From Dehalococcoidia bacterium (lineage in GTDB: Bacteria > Chloroflexota > Dehalococcoidia > GIF9 > AB-539-J10), in contig JAUWFX010000105.1 of assembly GCA_030606765.1 (NCBI GenBank), forward strand, positions 1-6,509: DNA of 6,509 nucleotides, written 5' to 3'. The notes under the pieces are model-generated. The model saw only the letters and a list, made by a program, of their open reading frames with translations, had not been told where the DNA came from and searched no databases. This document shows, in pieces, positions 5,985 through 6,509 of the stretch; the stretch's first letter is position 1; each line of letters begins with the position of its first letter. Both the position numbers and the translations under genes were made by a program.

Positions 5985-6509
5985 TAAATTATATAGAGAC
6001 ACCCACTTAGGCTTCATATCCCTTATATTCCGGAAGACTTCATCAAAGTCGAAGCTGTAGTCAAAATGCTCCTTTGCTTGGTGTCTCATATGTCCTCGTA
6101 TCTCAAGGTGGCGGATAACGATTAGCTCTTCCTCTTCATGAGACGCATGCACAAGTTGGATTCCCGAAGGACTCCAGACGCCGCTTTCGCCGCAGAAGCG
6201 CCTACCACTTTTTTCAAACACGCCCACGCAGTTAGCCCCGATGCTCCATACCTGGTTATGGGCAGCCAATGCTGAGTGCATCAGCCTCCAGATGAACTGA
6301 TAGTAGTTGTCTAGCTGCAGGTTAAGCAAGGGGTACTTACGGACTGCTTCCATTCGCCAAGCAGCCAAGGTAATGATAACATCCACATCATCGTCAAAAG
6401 CATATCTTCTGCCCAGACCTACAAAACACAGGTCATAGCACATCACTATTCCTATTCTCCCCCATTGCATATCCAGCACCAGCCTCCTGTCACTTCCTCT
6501 GTGAAAAAA
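5982..6509 (-). CDS. Carbon-nitrogen hydrolase (nitrilase superfamily), 5'-truncated by the window edge
   Basis: The frame is open to the right edge, so the GTG at 6479 is probably internal: the ten codons before it read FFHRGSDRRL, which fits the family's 'F.pG...' segment. Of the Glu-Lys-Cys triad only the Cys part is inside: WGRIGIVMCYDLCF with the nucleophile Cys encoded at 6438-6440. It is followed by DVIITLAAW, then SALAAHNQVWSIGANCVGVF (the 'ARA.EN...v.aN..G' block) and FCGESGVWSPSGIQL (the 'G.S.i..P.G' strand). The usual 'FPE' after CYD is FVGLG here. About 45 residues follow the conserved core, rich in charged and aromatic residues. Such enzymes cleave nitriles, amides or N-carbamoyl groups; the substrate cannot be named. 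The gene faces away from gatA and is separated from it by the remnant-rich gap. Confidence 0.87.
   Translation of the reverse strand, partial: FFHRGSDRRLVLDMQWGRIGIVMCYDLCFVGLGRRYAFDDDVDVIITLAAWRMEAVRKYPLLNLQLDNYYQFIWRLMHSALAAHNQVWSIGANCVGVFEKSGRRFCGESGVWSPSGIQLVHASHEEEELIVIRHLEIRGHMRHQAKEHFDYSFDFDEVFRNIRDMKPKWVSLYNL

Overview
The window is a 6.5-kb piece of a bacterial chromosome with medium GC content. It looks like ordinary housekeeping sequence on the left and centre, and a decayed or poorly coding gap on the right. Three traits point, with moderate confidence only, to Chloroflexota and perhaps Dehalococcoidia: an EF-G of the second (EF-G2) type, a PlsY of the '[10 protein letters not shown]' flavour, and a fragment resembling a small 'CYSGY' protein. 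This assignment is by resemblance, since no marker gene is present. No phage, insertion sequence, CRISPR array, rRNA or tRNA was seen.

Layout. Bases 1-826 (+) are the 3' part of an electron-transfer flavoprotein alpha subunit. It runs convergently, with a 25-bp gap, into an elongation factor G paralogue at 852-2906 (-). An 87-bp divergent intergenic region (2907-2993) carries promoter-like boxes on both strands and a set of overlapping inverted repeats. It leads into a tight + strand cluster: gatC (2994-3281), plsY (3295-3951) and gatA (3954-5426). The 4 bases ATGA at the end of gatA overlap the start of a 34-codon remnant (5423-5527), which in turn overlaps a 45-codon ORF for a small basic single-pass membrane protein (5520-5657). 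Bases 5658-5981 hold no intact gene, but do hold a strong ribosome-binding site, an open frame lacking a normal start codon, an 8-bp tandem duplication that shifts the frame, and several small inverted repeats. A 5'-truncated carbon-nitrogen hydrolase (5982-6509, -) enters from the right edge.

How the genes work together. GatA and GatC are two subunits of the GatCAB amidotransferase, which makes Gln-tRNA(Gln) and/or Asn-tRNA(Asn) from misacylated precursors; gatB is not in the window and must lie elsewhere. PlsY, between them, starts phospholipid synthesis by acylating glycerol-3-phosphate, so one transcript probably couples a translation function with membrane lipid synthesis. The divergent EF-G2 is another translation-related factor and may share regulation with gatC through the repeat region. 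EtfA belongs to an unrelated electron-transfer (acyl-CoA dehydrogenase type) unit lying mostly to the left. No convincing new system was found. The most unusual parts are the gatC/EF-G2 promoter region, the altered switch residues of the EF-G2, and the decayed small-ORF tract after gatA.
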